DNA of 64,000 nt from Streptomyces sp. yr375 (lineage in GTDB: Bacteria; Actinomycetota; Actinomycetes; Streptomycetales; Streptomycetaceae). Shown piece after piece: positions 32,356-40,537 of the stretch. The first letter of the stretch is position 1. Every line of letters begins with the position of its first letter. The position numbers and the translations under genes were made by a program. Location: the NCBI RefSeq assembly GCF_900110755.1, contig NZ_FOFF01000020.1, positions 62,001-126,000 of the forward strand, in the 5' to 3' direction. Under the pieces are notes generated by a model. The model did not search any database. It was not told where the DNA came from and saw only the letters and a list, made by a program, of their open reading frames with translations.

Positions 32356-32550
32356 ATGAAGAAGCGCAGCATGCTCGCCATCGCCTCCCTCGCCACCGGC
32401 TTCGTCGTCGCGGCGATCACCCCCTCGCACGCCCTGGGCGCCACGGACCTCGAAGGACTGAACCTGGGCGACACCCTCAGCACCCTCGACCACACCATCG
32501 CCAGCGACAGCCTGGCCGTCGACGACAACGCCCTGGGGCAGAACGACTGA
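32356..32550 (+). CDS. Small secreted peptide
   Basis: The ATG at 32356 gives 64 residues. MKKRSMLAIASLATGFVVAAITPSHA is a clear Sec signal with cleavage after SHA, leaving a 38-residue acidic mature peptide (GATDLEGLNLGDTLSTL...ALGQND) without cysteines. The ribosome site is weak. A good terminator follows within 30 bases, supporting a real transcription unit. The mature part is amphipathic and chaplin-sized but lacks chaplin motifs. Function unknown. Confidence 0.75.
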   Translation: MKKRSMLAIASLATGFVVAAITPSHALGATDLEGLNLGDTLSTLDHTIASDSLAVDDNALGQND

Positions 32551-32577
32551 ACGAGACGGGCCGAACGGCCGACGTGG

Positions 32578-32608
32578 CGCCGGTACCCCACCGCGAGGGG
32601 TGCCGGCG
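32578..32608 (+). terminator. Terminator after the small secreted peptide gene
   Basis: 12-bp stem CGCCGGTACCCC / GGGGTGCCGGCG with one G-T pair and a 7-base loop, 28 bases after the peptide stop. Confidence 0.8.
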
Positions 32609-32698
32609 TCGCGTCGTTCATGCGTCCTCAACTGGAACTGGTTTCCGTGGCAGGGTGGAGCGGGCAAGCCACAGGGGGCCAACAGCAGAGGGGGAACT

Positions 32699-33742
32699 GT
32701 GACCGTCGTCTGGATCAACGGCGCGTTCGGTGCGGGGAAGACCACCACCGCACGGGAATTGATCGACCTGATCCCGAACAGCACGCTCTTCGACCCCGAG
32801 GTCGTCGGCGGGGCACTCCCACACCTGCTGCCGCCCAAGAGACTCGCCGAGGCCGGCGACTTCCAGGACCTGCCGATCTGGCGCCGCCTCGTGATCGACA
32901 CGGCGGCCGCGCTCCTCGCCGAGCTGGGCGGCACCCTCGTCGTCCCCATGACCCTGCTGCGCCAGGAGTACCGCGACGAGATCTTCGGCGGCCTCGCAGC
33001 TCGCCGGATCGCGGTCCGGCATGTCCTGCTCGCCCCGGCGGAAACGATCCTGCGCGAGCGAATAGCCAACCGGGAGGTCCCCGCGGACCTCCCGGACGGC
33101 GAGATCCGGATCCGCCAGTGGTCGTACGACCACATCGAGCCGTACCACGCCGCCCTCGCCTCCTGGCTCACCGCCGACGCCCACCCCGTGGACAACGGCG
33201 CCCTCACCCCGCACGAGACGGCCGCCCGGATCGCCGAGGCCGTCGGCAGCGGCGCCGTGGCCACCTGCGCCATCGTGCAGACCCCCGAGCCCACCGCCGA
33301 GACGCTGGCCGCCGGCGTGCTCCTCTTCGACGAGCAGGACCGGGTCCTGCTCGTCGACCCCACGTACAAGCCCGGCTGGGAGTTCCCCGGCGGCGTGGTG
33401 GAGCCCGGCGAGGCACCCGCGCGCGCGGGCGTGCGCGAGGTCGAGGAGGAGACCGGGATCCGGCTGGCCGACGTACCCCGGCTGCTGGTCGTCGACTGGG
33501 AACGCCCGAAGCCGCCCGGCTACGGCGGGCTGCGCCTCCTCTTCGACGGCGGCCGGCTCGACCCGGCGGCCATCGCCGGACTGCTGCTGCCCGGCCCCGA
33601 ACTGCGCGCCTGGCGCTTCGTCACCGAGGAGGAGGCGGCCGACCTGCTGCCCCCGGTCCGCTACGAACGGCTCCGCTGGGCCCTGCGCGCCCGCGAAGGC
33701 GCCACCACCCTCTACCTGGAGGCGGGCATCCCCACGGGCTAG
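32699..33742 (+). CDS. P-loop kinase-Nudix hydrolase fusion
   Basis: Protein of 347 aa; GTG at 32699 follows GGGGAA. Residues 1-190 are an AAA-type small-molecule kinase domain with Walker A INGAFGAGKTTTA near residue 8 and a lid-like RERIANREVP segment. Residues about 200-347 are a Nudix domain with a perfect Nudix box starting at residue 232 (GVVEPGEAPARAGVREVEEETGI). Fused, it could phosphorylate a small molecule and hydrolyse a nucleoside-diphosphate derivative, or act in tRNA/antibiotic detoxification; the substrate is unknown. It converges on the M20 gene with 18 bases between. Confidence 0.88.
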   Translation: MTVVWINGAFGAGKTTTARELIDLIPNSTLFDPEVVGGALPHLLPPKRLAEAGDFQDLPIWRRLVIDTAAALLAELGGTLVVPMTLLRQEYRDEIFGGLAARRIAVRHVLLAPAETILRERIANREVPADLPDGEIRIRQWSYDHIEPYHAALASWLTADAHPVDNGALTPHETAARIAEAVGSGAVATCAIVQTPEPTAETLAAGVLLFDEQDRVLLVDPTYKPGWEFPGGVVEPGEAPARAGVREVEEETGIRLADVPRLLVVDWERPKPPGYGGLRLLFDGGRLDPAAIAGLLLPGPELRAWRFVTEEEAADLLPPVRYERLRWALRAREGATTLYLEAGIPTG

Positions 33743-33760
33743 CCGGTGTCCCCGGAGGGC

Positions 33761-35119
33761 TCAGCTCGCCGCGTAGTTGCGCAGGAACAGCGCCTCCGTC
33801 ACCGACAGCCGCTCCAACTCCTGCGGGGACACGCTCTCGTTGGCCGCGTGGATCTGGGCCTCCGGCTCGCTCAGGCCGATGAGGAGGATCTCCGCCTGCG
33901 GGTAGAGAGCGGCGAGGGTGTTGCACAGGGGGATGGAACCGCCCTGGCCCGCGTACTGCATCTCCTCGCCGGGGTAGGCGACCGCCATCGCCTCGGCCAT
34001 CGCCGCGTACGCCGGGCTGGTCGTGTCGGCGCTGAACGCCTGGCCCTGGCCGATCTGTTCGGTGCTCACGCGCGCGCCCCACGGCGTGTGCGCCTCCAGG
34101 TGCGCCTGGAGCAGCTTCGTCGCCTCGGCCGCGTCCACGCCCGGCGGCACCCGCAGGCTGATCAGCGCGCGGGCGCCCGCCTGCACGGACGGGGTGGCGC
34201 CGACCACCGGCGGGCAGTCGATGCCGAGGACGGTGACGGCGGGCCGGGCCCAGATGCGGTCGGCGACCGTGCCGGAGCCGATCAGCTCGACGCCGTCCAG
34301 CACCTTGGCGTCCTGGCGGAACTGCGCCTCGTCGTACTGCAAACCCTCCCAGCGCGAGGTGGCGTCGGTCAGGCCGTCGACGGTGGTCGAGCCGTCCTCG
34401 GCGCGCAGCGAGTCCAGGACGCGGATCAGCGCGCCCAGCGCGTCGGGCGCGGCCCCGCCGAACTGGCCGGAGTGCAGGTTGCCCTCAAGGGTGTCGATCC
34501 GCACCCGCATCATGGTCATGCCCCGCAGGGTGGAGGTGACCGTCGGCAGTCCGACGCGGAAGTTGCCCGTGTCGCCGATCACGATGGTGTCGGCCGTCAG
34601 CAGGTCCGGGTGCTCCTCGGCGTACCGTTCCAGACCACCCGTGCCCTGTTCCTCGGAGCCCTCGACGATCACCTTGACGTGGACCGGGACGCCGCCGTTC
34701 GCCTTGAGGGCGCGCAGCGCGAGCAGGTGCATGATGAAGCCGCCCTTGCAGTCGGCGCTGCCGCGGCCGTACCAGCGGCCGTCGCGCTCGGTCAGCTCGA
34801 AGGGCGGTGTGGTCCAGGCGCCTTCGTCCAGCGGCGGCTGCACGTCGTAGTGGGCGTAGAGCAGGACGGTCTTCGCGCCGGCGGGGCCGGGCAGGTAGCC
34901 GTACACCGACTGGGTGCCGTCGGGCGTGTCGAGCAGCGCGACGTCCTGGAAGCCCTCGGCGCGCAGGGCGGCCGTGATCCAGTCGGCGGCGGCCTCGCTC
35001 TCGCTCCTGGGGAACTGGTCGAAGTCCGCCACCGACTTGAAGGCCACCAGTTCGGTGAGCTCCACCCGCGCCCTGGGCATGAGCGAGGCGACGGTCTCGG
35101 CGACCGAATTCGGCGACAT
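33761..35119 (-). CDS. M20 family dipeptidase
   Basis: Cytosolic 452-aa metallopeptidase; ATG at 35119 has AAGGAG at 7 bases. Zinc and catalytic motifs are in order: VLLYAHYDVQPP (His and Asp), GRGSADCKGGFIMHL (bridging Asp), EGSEEQGTGGLE (Glu-Glu), and a late His in PEAQIHAANES. The dimerisation lid LHSGQFGG is present. It probably cleaves dipeptides or acylated amino acids. It is divergent from the geranylgeranyl reductase-like gene. Confidence 0.92.
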   Translation of the reverse strand: MSPNSVAETVASLMPRARVELTELVAFKSVADFDQFPRSESEAAADWITAALRAEGFQDVALLDTPDGTQSVYGYLPGPAGAKTVLLYAHYDVQPPLDEGAWTTPPFELTERDGRWYGRGSADCKGGFIMHLLALRALKANGGVPVHVKVIVEGSEEQGTGGLERYAEEHPDLLTADTIVIGDTGNFRVGLPTVTSTLRGMTMMRVRIDTLEGNLHSGQFGGAAPDALGALIRVLDSLRAEDGSTTVDGLTDATSRWEGLQYDEAQFRQDAKVLDGVELIGSGTVADRIWARPAVTVLGIDCPPVVGATPSVQAGARALISLRVPPGVDAAEATKLLQAHLEAHTPWGARVSTEQIGQGQAFSADTTSPAYAAMAEAMAVAYPGEEMQYAGQGGSIPLCNTLAALYPQAEILLIGLSEPEAQIHAANESVSPQELERLSVTEALFLRNYAAS

Positions 35120-35321
35120 GGGCACGCTCCTTGTGGGTGCGACGTTGTAGTGGGTGTCACTGGTCCGTTCGGGGGACCGTGCGAGCGTACGCGCTGCTGG
35201 GACGGGGTCGCGCACGCCGCCGATCCTTCCACGGCGGACCGTCATCGGACCGTGACGATCTCCGCCGTAGGATGCGGGGGACAGGTGCGGCAAGCGGCTT
35301 GATCGGGAGCAGTAGACCATC

Positions 35322-36674
35322 GTGAGCAGCGAGAACTCTTCGGCGGACGACGAGAACCCTTCGACGGACGCCGAGAACGCTTCGACGGACGACATGCGGG
35401 TGTGGGACGTCGTGGTGGTGGGCGCGGGGCCCGCGGGGGCGTCGGCCGCCTATGCGGCGGCGGTCACGGGGCGGCGCGTGCTGCTGCTGGAGAAGGCCGA
35501 GCTGCCCCGCTACAAGACGTGCGGCGGCGGCATCATCGGCCCCTCGCGCGACGCCCTGCCGCCCGGTTTCGAGCTGCCCTTCCGCGACCGGGTGTACGCC
35601 ATGACCTTCTCGAACAACGGGCGTTTCACCCGGACCCGGCGCTCCCGGCAGATGCTGTTCGGGCTGATCAACCGGCCCGAGTTCGACCAGCAACTCGTCG
35701 AGCACGCCCAGAAGGCGGGCGCCGAGCTGCGCACGGGCGTCACCGTGCAGCGCGTCGAGCAGCACGGCTCGGCCGTTCCCGACCGGCGCACGGTCGCCGT
35801 CGTCCTCCAGGGCGGCGAGACGCTGCTGGCGCGGTCGGTGGTCGGCGCGGACGGCAGTGCGAGCCGGATAGGCGCGCACGTCGGCGTGAAGCTCGACCAG
35901 GTGGACCTCGGCCTGGAAGCGGAGATCCCGGTTCCGGAGACGGTCGCCGAGGACTGGAAGGGCCGGGTCCTCATCGACTGGGGCCCGATGCCCGGCAGTT
36001 ACGGCTGGGTGTTCCCCAAGGGGGACACGCTCACGGTCGGGGTGATCTCGGCACGCGGCGAAGGCGCCGCCACCAAGCGCTACTTGGAGGACTTCATCGG
36101 GCGACTCGGCCTCGCCGGGTTCGAGCCGAGCATCTCCTCCGGCCACCTGACCCGCTGCCGTGCCGAGGACTCGCCGCTCTCGCGCGGGCGGGTGCTCGTG
36201 TGCGGGGACGCGGCGGGTCTGCTCGAGCCGTGGACCCGCGAGGGCATCTCCTTCGCGCTGCGTTCGGGCCGGCTCGCGGGCGAGTGGGCGGTCCGGATCG
36301 CCGAGGCGCACGACGCGGTGGACACCCGCAGGCAGGCGCTGAACTACGCGTTCGCGATCAAGGCGGGCCTCGGCGTGGAGATGAGCGTCGGCAAGCGGAT
36401 GCTCACCGTCTTCGAGCGGCGGCCCGGCCTCTTCCACGCTGCCCTCACCGGTTTCCGCCCGGCCTGGCGGGCGTTCACCGACATCACGCGCGGCCGCACG
36501 ACCCTGGGCGAGCTCGTCCGCACCCATCCGATGGCCCAGCGGGCGCTGACCGCCATGGACCGGCGGCAGGCCCAGGCCCAGGCCCAGGCACAGACCCCGG
36601 CCCCCGCCCCGGATGCGGCCGCTGCCTCTGCCGCGGATTCGGCGTCGGCGCCGGTGGCGGAGGAGGGCGAGTAG
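35322..36674 (+). CDS. Geranylgeranyl reductase family flavoprotein
   Basis: Protein of 450 aa starting at GTG 35322. The first 25 residues come from a short tandem repeat (DENPSTDAENASTDD). The FAD-binding VVVVGAGPAGASAAY is followed by PRYKTCGGGIIGPS, the ATG-like VVGADGSASRIG and CGDAAGLLEPWTREGISFALRSG, the combination of the geranylgeranyl-reductase family that reduces isoprenoid double bonds (menaquinone, archaeal-type or carotenoid side chains). The C-terminus is Gln/Ala/Pro-rich and dispensable-looking. It is convergent with the deazaflavin oxidoreductase. Confidence 0.88.
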   Translation: MSSENSSADDENPSTDAENASTDDMRVWDVVVVGAGPAGASAAYAAAVTGRRVLLLEKAELPRYKTCGGGIIGPSRDALPPGFELPFRDRVYAMTFSNNGRFTRTRRSRQMLFGLINRPEFDQQLVEHAQKAGAELRTGVTVQRVEQHGSAVPDRRTVAVVLQGGETLLARSVVGADGSASRIGAHVGVKLDQVDLGLEAEIPVPETVAEDWKGRVLIDWGPMPGSYGWVFPKGDTLTVGVISARGEGAATKRYLEDFIGRLGLAGFEPSISSGHLTRCRAEDSPLSRGRVLVCGDAAGLLEPWTREGISFALRSGRLAGEWAVRIAEAHDAVDTRRQALNYAFAIKAGLGVEMSVGKRMLTVFERRPGLFHAALTGFRPAWRAFTDITRGRTTLGELVRTHPMAQRALTAMDRRQAQAQAQAQTPAPAPDAAAASAADSASAPVAEEGE

Positions 36675-36726
36675 TCCTTCGGCGGCCAGAAGTCGCGGTA
36701 CGGGGCTCGGTCCTCAGGGCTCGGCC

Positions 36727-36762
36727 TTCGACCGCTCAGTCCTCGACCGGTCAGTCCTCGAC
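36727..36762. repeat. Short tandem repeat at a convergent gene junction
   Basis: The 15-base unit TCGACCG(C/G)TCAGTCC occurs twice and a third time in part, just past the deazaflavin-oxidoreductase stop (36751) and into its last codons. Confidence 0.6.
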
Positions 36763-37203
36763 CGTGATCCGGAAGACCGGGTGGTCGCCGGCCGCCGCGA
36801 CGATCTCCTCGTCCGTGGACTTGGCCGTGACGCCGTTGAAGTACTGGTTGACCTCCCAGCCCCACTTCTCCAGGTAGGTCCGCAGGATCGGGAGCTTCTC
36901 CTCGTCGGGAAGCTCCACCGCGGAGAACGCCCGCACCTTGCGCCCGACCCGCAGCTCTCCGCCGCCCGCGACCCGCATGTTGCGCACCCACTGCGAGTGC
37001 CCGCGCGCCGAGACCAGGTACCGGGCACCGCCGTACGAGTGCGGGTTGACCGGGATGCGCTGCATCCGGCCGCTCTTGCGACCCCGTACGGACATCTCCG
37101 CCGAGCCCATGAGACTGAAGCCGTGCCGGGCCAGCCAGCCGATGACGCCGTTGAGACGGACGTTGAGCGGGCTGCCCTTGAGGTAGTACGGCGATGACGA
37201 CAT
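36751..37203 (-). CDS. Nitroreductase family deazaflavin-dependent oxidoreductase
   Basis: Protein of 150 aa; ATG at 37203 with GGAGG at 9 bases. It has the split-barrel F420-dependent (Ddn-like) pattern: RGRKSGRMQRIPVNPHSYGGARYLVSARG, the phosphate-binding QWVRNMRVAGGGELRVG, and a C-terminal YLEKWGWEVNQYF. It probably reduces an unknown substrate with F420H2 or FMN. It is divergent from a TetR gene whose operator copies lie between them. Confidence 0.9.
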   Translation of the reverse strand: MSSSPYYLKGSPLNVRLNGVIGWLARHGFSLMGSAEMSVRGRKSGRMQRIPVNPHSYGGARYLVSARGHSQWVRNMRVAGGGELRVGRKVRAFSAVELPDEEKLPILRTYLEKWGWEVNQYFNGVTAKSTDEEIVAAAGDHPVFRITVED

Positions 37204-37226
37204 GGCGGGTGACCTCCGGTCAGTGA

Positions 37227-37241
37227 GAGAGCGCTGCTCTC
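37227..37241. promoter_or_regulatory. Operator copy 1 of the deazaflavin oxidoreductase/TetR pair
   Basis: GAGAGC-GCT-GCTCTC, perfect 6-bp arms, 23 bases upstream of the oxidoreductase start. Confidence 0.7.
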
Positions 37242-37288
37242 GGTTCTTCGCTTGGTGCGAGTCTGCCTGAGATCGGTGCATAGAAGCA

Positions 37289-37301
37289 AGAGCAGTGCTC
37301 T
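37289..37301. promoter_or_regulatory. Operator copy 2 of the deazaflavin oxidoreductase/TetR pair
   Basis: AGAGC-AGT-GCTCT, the same dyad as copy 1, placed midway in the divergent gap. A third, half-conserved site (GACAC-TGCTCTC, 37367-37379) abuts the TetR start codon. Confidence 0.7.
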
Positions 37302-37380
37302 CTATTTTGCGCACCAATCCGAAATGTGTTCGCCGATCCGAACCGTGTGCGACGATCCGTTTCATGGGACACTGCTCTCC

Positions 37381-38070
37381 ATGAGCAGCACCATTCGAGG
37401 GGCCCGCGCCCGCGCCAGGATCGAAGTCACCGCCGCCATCAAGGACGAGGCCCGCAGACAGCTCGCGTCCGAGGGCGCCACCAAGCTGTCGCTGCGCGCC
37501 GTGGCCCGTGAGCTCGGCATGGTCTCCTCCGCCCTGTACCGCTACTTCCCGAGCCGCGACGACCTGCTCACCGCACTCATCATCGACGCCTACGACTCCC
37601 TCGGCGAGAGCGCGGAGGCCGCGCACGCCGCCGTCGCCGACGCCGTTCCCGTCGAGCGCTGGGTCGTGGTCGGCGAGGCGGTGCGCGGCTGGGCGCTGGC
37701 GCATCCGCACGAGTACGCGCTGATCTACGGCTCGCCGGTGCCCGGCTACAGCGCGCCCCAGGAGACCGTCCCGGCCGCCGCCCGCGTCGGCCTCCTCCTC
37801 GTCGGCATCATGCGCGACGCACACCGGGCGCACGGCCTGGAGGTACCGCTCCTGACGGACGACCTGGTCCCCGAGGCGGTACGCATGGCGGCCGACCTCG
37901 CCCCCGACCTGCCGCCCGGCGCGGTCGCCGCACTCGTCGCGGCCTGGGCCCAGTTGTACGGGCTCGTCGGCTTCGAGGTGTTCGGACAGTTCCACCGGAT
38001 CGTGGAGGAACGCGAACCGTTCTTCCGGTACGCGGTCACACGGCTCGCCCATCAGGTGGGGCTCCGCTAG
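37381..38070 (+). CDS. TetR family regulator with WHG-like C-terminal domain
   Basis: Regulator of 229 aa; ATG at 37381. The frame is open upstream, but those codons overlap the operators. HTH: KLSLRAVARELGMVSSALYRYFPSRDDLLTAL. The C-terminal ligand domain has VRGWALAHPHEYALIYGSPVPGY, typical of the WHG subgroup. It is expected to repress both itself and the divergent deazaflavin oxidoreductase through the GAGAGC-N3-GCTCTC sites. No Shine-Dalgarno is apparent. Confidence 0.9.
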   Translation: MSSTIRGARARARIEVTAAIKDEARRQLASEGATKLSLRAVARELGMVSSALYRYFPSRDDLLTALIIDAYDSLGESAEAAHAAVADAVPVERWVVVGEAVRGWALAHPHEYALIYGSPVPGYSAPQETVPAAARVGLLLVGIMRDAHRAHGLEVPLLTDDLVPEAVRMAADLAPDLPPGAVAALVAAWAQLYGLVGFEVFGQFHRIVEEREPFFRYAVTRLAHQVGLR

Positions 38071-38100
38071 ACGCGCCAAGCCTGGGGCGCGACCGCGTCG

Positions 38101-38160
38101 GCGCGTACTTCCAAAGTGGGGGGCACCTACTTCCAAGGGGGCGCGTACTTCCAGGGGAGT
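38101..38160. repeat. Three direct repeats before the histidine kinase gene
   Basis: TACTTCC recurs at 38106, 38128 and 38146, each within a (GCG)TACTTCCA-GGGG context, 60-115 bases before the kinase start. Spacing is 22 and 18 bases, about two helical turns, so they may be binding sites of the cognate NarL-type regulator. Confidence 0.6.
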
Positions 38161-38221
38161 ACCGGGGGTGCCCTCGCCCGGCGGACGTCCGGTGCGGGCG
38201 GTGGCGTCTAGCGTGGCGGGC

Positions 38222-39478
38222 ATGGACGAAGAGCAGGTGCGCGGGCGCGCCGGCCCGGGCAGGTGGTGGCGGCACGGGCCACCGTGGTCGCGTCAAGGGG
38301 AGGGCGAGGGGCCGGGCGCGCCGCGGTGGCCCTGGCCCTCCACCGTGCTGATCACCGTCTTCGTCCTCGTCGGCTCGCACTTCGCAGCCCATGCGCAGGA
38401 GGAGGGCGAGCGGGCCTCGCTCGACGTCTTCGCGCGCGTGCTGCTGGTCGTCGCCTGCGGGCTGCTGCTGTGGCGGCACCGGCACCCGGTGGCCGTCGTG
38501 TTCGGCACGGCGGCCACCGCCGCGCTCTACCTGGGCGCCGACTACCCGTACGGGCCGGTGTTCCTGACCGTCGCGGTGGCCTGCTTCGCCGCCGTCGTCG
38601 CCGGGCACCGGCGGGCCGCCTGGACGGCGCTGGGCATGCTGTGGGCCGTACACCTGCTGGTCGCGCACTGGCTGTACCGGTGGCTGCCGCCCGCCGGTGA
38701 CGACCCCGCGCCCTTCGGGCAGGAGATCGTCGTCGCCGGATGGGCCGTGGCGGTCGTGGCGGTCGCGGAGCTGGCCCGGATCCGGCGGGAACAGTGGGCC
38801 CGGGAGCGGGCCGAACGCGCCCAGGCCGCCCGGCGGCGCGCCGACGAGGAGCGGCTGCGCATCGCCCGCGAACTGCACGACGTCCTCGCGCACAGTCTGT
38901 CGGTCATCAACGTGCAGGCGGGCGTGGGCCTCGCGCTCCTCGACGCCGATCCCGAGCAGGCGCGCACCGCGCTCACCACCATCAAGTCCGCCAGCAAGGA
39001 AGCGCTGGGCGAGGTGCGCCAGGTGCTCGACAGCCTCCGCACGCCGGGAGACGCGCCGCGTACACCGGCCCCCGGCCTGGACCGGCTGCCCGAACTCGTG
39101 GAACAGGCGGCGCGGGCCGGACTCACCGTCGCCGTGACCGGCCGACCGCCCCGCCTGCCGCCCCACACAGACCTCGCCGCCTTCCGCATCGTCCAAGAAG
39201 CCCTCACCAACGTCGTACGCCACTCGGGCTCGCGCCACGCGCGCGTGCGGCTCGATCAGACCGCCGGGACGCTACGGCTGCGGATCGACGACGACGGACC
39301 GGCGACCGGCGCCGACGCGGGCGGCAGCGGCAACGGTCTCGCCGGGATGCGGGAGCGGGCCGCGGCGCTGGGTGGCACGATCGAGGCGGGACCGCGTCCC
39401 GACGGCGGCTTCCGCGTACGCGCCGTACTGCCCACTCGGGACGGGCAACGCGACGACGGGACAGGGGACAACCAGTGA
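38222..39478 (+). CDS. Two-component sensor histidine kinase (NarX/DesK type)
   Basis: Membrane protein of 418 aa with four to five transmembrane segments (residues about 40-185), a short coiled helix and a HisKA_3 dimerisation domain in which His219 of IARELHDVLAHSLSVI is the phosphorylation site. The HATPase_c domain has FRIVQEALTNVVRHSG (N box), DDDGP and GNGLAGMRERAAALGG. No extracellular sensor domain is present, so the signal is probably membrane-related. The stop overlaps the first of three candidate starts of the response regulator. Confidence 0.92.
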   Translation: MDEEQVRGRAGPGRWWRHGPPWSRQGEGEGPGAPRWPWPSTVLITVFVLVGSHFAAHAQEEGERASLDVFARVLLVVACGLLLWRHRHPVAVVFGTAATAALYLGADYPYGPVFLTVAVACFAAVVAGHRRAAWTALGMLWAVHLLVAHWLYRWLPPAGDDPAPFGQEIVVAGWAVAVVAVAELARIRREQWARERAERAQAARRRADEERLRIARELHDVLAHSLSVINVQAGVGLALLDADPEQARTALTTIKSASKEALGEVRQVLDSLRTPGDAPRTPAPGLDRLPELVEQAARAGLTVAVTGRPPRLPPHTDLAAFRIVQEALTNVVRHSGSRHARVRLDQTAGTLRLRIDDDGPATGADAGGSGNGLAGMRERAAALGGTIEAGPRPDGGFRVRAVLPTRDGQRDDGTGDNQ

Positions 39479-39513
39479 GCGAGGGAGGAGCGGTGAGTGA
39501 AGGAGGAGCGGTG
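39475..39513 (+). repeat. Tandem 18-nt duplication carrying RBS and start codon
   Basis: GTGAGYGARGGAGGAGCG occurs at 39475 and 39493, followed by a third GTG at 39511. This gives three in-frame GTG codons 18 bases apart; the last two are each preceded by GGAGGAG. The first GTG overlaps the kinase stop. Confidence 0.85.
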
Positions 39514-40176
39514 ATCCGGGTGTTGCTCGCCGATGACCAGTCGCTGGTCCGGGCGGGGTTTCGGGCGCTGCTGGACGCGCAGCCGGACATCGAGGTGGCC
39601 GGGGAGGCCGCCGACGGGGACGAGGCGGTGCGCGCGGTGCGTGAACTGCGGCCCGACGTCGTCCTGATGGACATCCGGATGCCCCTCCTCGACGGCCTGG
39701 CCGCCACCCGCCGCATCACCGACGACGAGGCGCTCTCGCACGTCAAGGTGGTCATGCTGACCACCTTCGAACTCGACGAGTACGTCTTCGAGGCGATCCG
39801 CTCGGGTGCCTCCGGCTTCCTGGTCAAGGACACCGAGCCGGACGAACTCCTGCGCGCCGTAAGGGCGGTGGTCGCCGGGGACGCGCTGTTGTCGCCGGGA
39901 GTGACGCGCCGGCTCATCTCCGAGTTCGCCGCCCGTTCCAAGGAGCCTGCCACGGCAGGTGAGTTGAGCCGGCTCACGGAACGCGAGCGGGAGGTGATGG
40001 CGCTGGTCGGGATCGGCCTGTCCAACGACGAGATCGCGCGTCGGCTGGTCGTCAGCCCGCTCACCGCCAAGACCCACGTCAGCCGCACCATGGTGAAGCT
40101 GGGCGTCCGGGACCGGGCCCAACTGGTCGTCCTGGCCTACGAGTCGGGGTTGGTCCGGCCGGGCTGGCTCGGCTGA
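39511..40176 (+). CDS. NarL/LuxR family response regulator
   Basis: Protein of 221 aa from GTG 39511 (VIRVLLADDQSLVRAGF); starts at 39493 or 39475 would add 6 or 12 residues (VSEGGA repeats). The receiver has DD at residues about 8-9, phospho-acceptor Asp54 (VVLMDIRMP), Thr in VVMLTTFE and Lys in FLVKDTEP. The C-terminal LuxR HTH is LTEREREVMALVGIGLSNDEIARRLVVSPLTAKTHVSRTMVKLGVRDRAQLV. Partner of the kinase. Its 3' end overlaps the convergent small membrane gene by 40 bases. Confidence 0.93.
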   Translation: MIRVLLADDQSLVRAGFRALLDAQPDIEVAGEAADGDEAVRAVRELRPDVVLMDIRMPLLDGLAATRRITDDEALSHVKVVMLTTFELDEYVFEAIRSGASGFLVKDTEPDELLRAVRAVVAGDALLSPGVTRRLISEFAARSKEPATAGELSRLTEREREVMALVGIGLSNDEIARRLVVSPLTAKTHVSRTMVKLGVRDRAQLVVLAYESGLVRPGWLG

Positions 40177-40433
40177 GCCGCCGGACCGGCCTCCGTACGG
40201 AAGCGGAGCAGCACGGAGATCACCCGGGCCGCGAACACCAGGGGAGCGAGCACCAGGCCCGCCCGCAGCAGCGACTTCTCCGCCAGGTCCGGCAGTTCGA
40301 ACAGCAGCGCCGGTCCGGCGACCGCCCCGAAGAGCACCGCCGCCGCGAACACCGCACTGCACAGCGCGTATCCGATCTCGACGGTGATCGCGTCCCGCTC
40401 GGCCTGAGTACGCCGTCCCCCGTAACCGCTCAT
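40137..40433 (-). CDS. Small membrane protein (DUF6332-like)
   Basis: Protein of 98 aa from the ATG at 40433 (MSGYGGRRTQAERDAITVEIGYAL). Two transmembrane helices (residues about 20-45 and 55-75) and a short Pro/Gln-rich tail. The RRTQAERDA start and two-helix layout agree with DUF6332, a streptomycete family of unknown function. The ribosome site is weak. Its 3' end overlaps the response regulator gene in antisense. Confidence 0.7.
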   Translation of the reverse strand: MSGYGGRRTQAERDAITVEIGYALCSAVFAAAVLFGAVAGPALLFELPDLAEKSLLRAGLVLAPLVFAARVISVLLRFRTEAGPAAQPSQPGRTNPDS

Positions 40434-40449
40434 CCGGCCAGTCTCACAG

Positions 40450-40490
40450 GTGTGCGCCCGGCAAGGCAATCGGCCCCGCCGGGCGCACAC
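40450..40490. repeat. 13-bp perfect inverted repeat (hairpin)
   Basis: GTGTGCGCCCGGC (40450-40462) pairs with GCCGGGCGCACAC (40478-40490) across a 15-base loop. It stands upstream of the small membrane gene and does not follow any gene stop, so a terminator role is not obvious. Confidence 0.8.
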
Positions 40491-40537
40491 GGGGAGGCAG
40501 GGCTATTGCCCGGCTGCCGGGGCGCGGGGGAAGACAG

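Noticed and set aside
37227..37301. Dyads considered as terminators
   Set aside because: They lie between divergent starts rather than after gene ends and share a common motif, which fits operators.
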